From assembly GCA_002435305.1 (NCBI GenBank), contig DJMH01000042.1, positions 14,747 to 20,387 on the forward strand: 5,641 bases of DNA. The letters are read 5' to 3'. The notes below the pieces were generated by a model that saw only the letters and a list, made by a program, of their open reading frames with translations, was not told the DNA's origin and ran no database searches. Within the stretch, counting starts at the first letter, position 1, and each line of letters starts with the position of its first letter. The stretch is from Dehalococcoidia bacterium UBA6495. Its GTDB lineage: Bacteria; Chloroflexota; Dehalococcoidia; Lucifugimonadales; UBA826. Positions 5,640 through 5,641 of the stretch are shown in pieces. The translations under genes were made by a program, and so were the position numbers.

Positions 5640-5641
5640 AT
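5636..5641 (+). CDS. Start of a further gene, cut off by the window edge
   Basis: ATG AAT at the last six bases overlaps the TGA of the 22-codon ORF (ATGA). GGAG at 5623-5626 lies 9 bases upstream, a proper ribosome site. Only two codons are visible, so no function can be given; the close linkage suggests it is in the same transcription unit as the amidohydrolase. Confidence 0.4.

Overview
This window is bacterial DNA: compact, moderately AT-rich by eye, with one tRNA gene, four full-length protein genes, short intergenic gaps, Shine-Dalgarno sites and at least one good intrinsic terminator. Two of the four long genes lack an ATG at the expected start. The taxon cannot be fixed from the sequence. 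The gene content (a Baeyer-Villiger monooxygenase, a COG0402 amidohydrolase and a PhzF-like enzyme) suits an environmental heterotroph that degrades organic compounds.

Layout. 1-179: no gene I can support. 180-255: tRNA-Lys(CTT) with encoded CCA. 256-411: a gap with a 7-bp inverted repeat and a clear TATAAT box. About 379/412-1299 (+): a lipid kinase of the diacylglycerol/sphingosine kinase superfamily. 1301-1346: a terminator serving the convergent minus-strand gene. 1345-2241 (-): a PhzF-family epimerase/isomerase-like protein. 2242-2322: a divergent promoter gap. 2323-3963 (+): a type I Baeyer-Villiger flavin monooxygenase. 3964-4159: a leader-like gap with a near-perfect Shine-Dalgarno followed by a tiny ORF, competing hairpins, a candidate promoter, a 28-codon ORF and a palindrome. 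4160-5551 (+): an amidohydrolase of the TrzA/AtzA/methylthioadenosine deaminase type, with Gln where relatives usually have the catalytic Glu. 5571-5639: a 22-codon ORF with a very strong Shine-Dalgarno, whose stop overlaps the ATG of a further gene (ATGA) cut off by the window edge.

How the genes may work together (inference). The monooxygenase, the amidohydrolase and the gene starting at 5636 lie on one strand and could form a small catabolic unit: the monooxygenase turns a ketone into an ester or lactone, and the amidohydrolase hydrolyses or deaminates a nitrogen-containing compound. The 196-bp gap between them, with its own promoter-like elements, means the two may also be controlled separately. 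The tRNA, lipid kinase and PhzF-like gene show no evident link to that unit.

No clearly new system is visible. The best leads are the probable ATA start of the lipid kinase, the coupled 22-codon ORF at the right end, the unusual leader before the amidohydrolase, and the Glu-to-Gln change in that enzyme.
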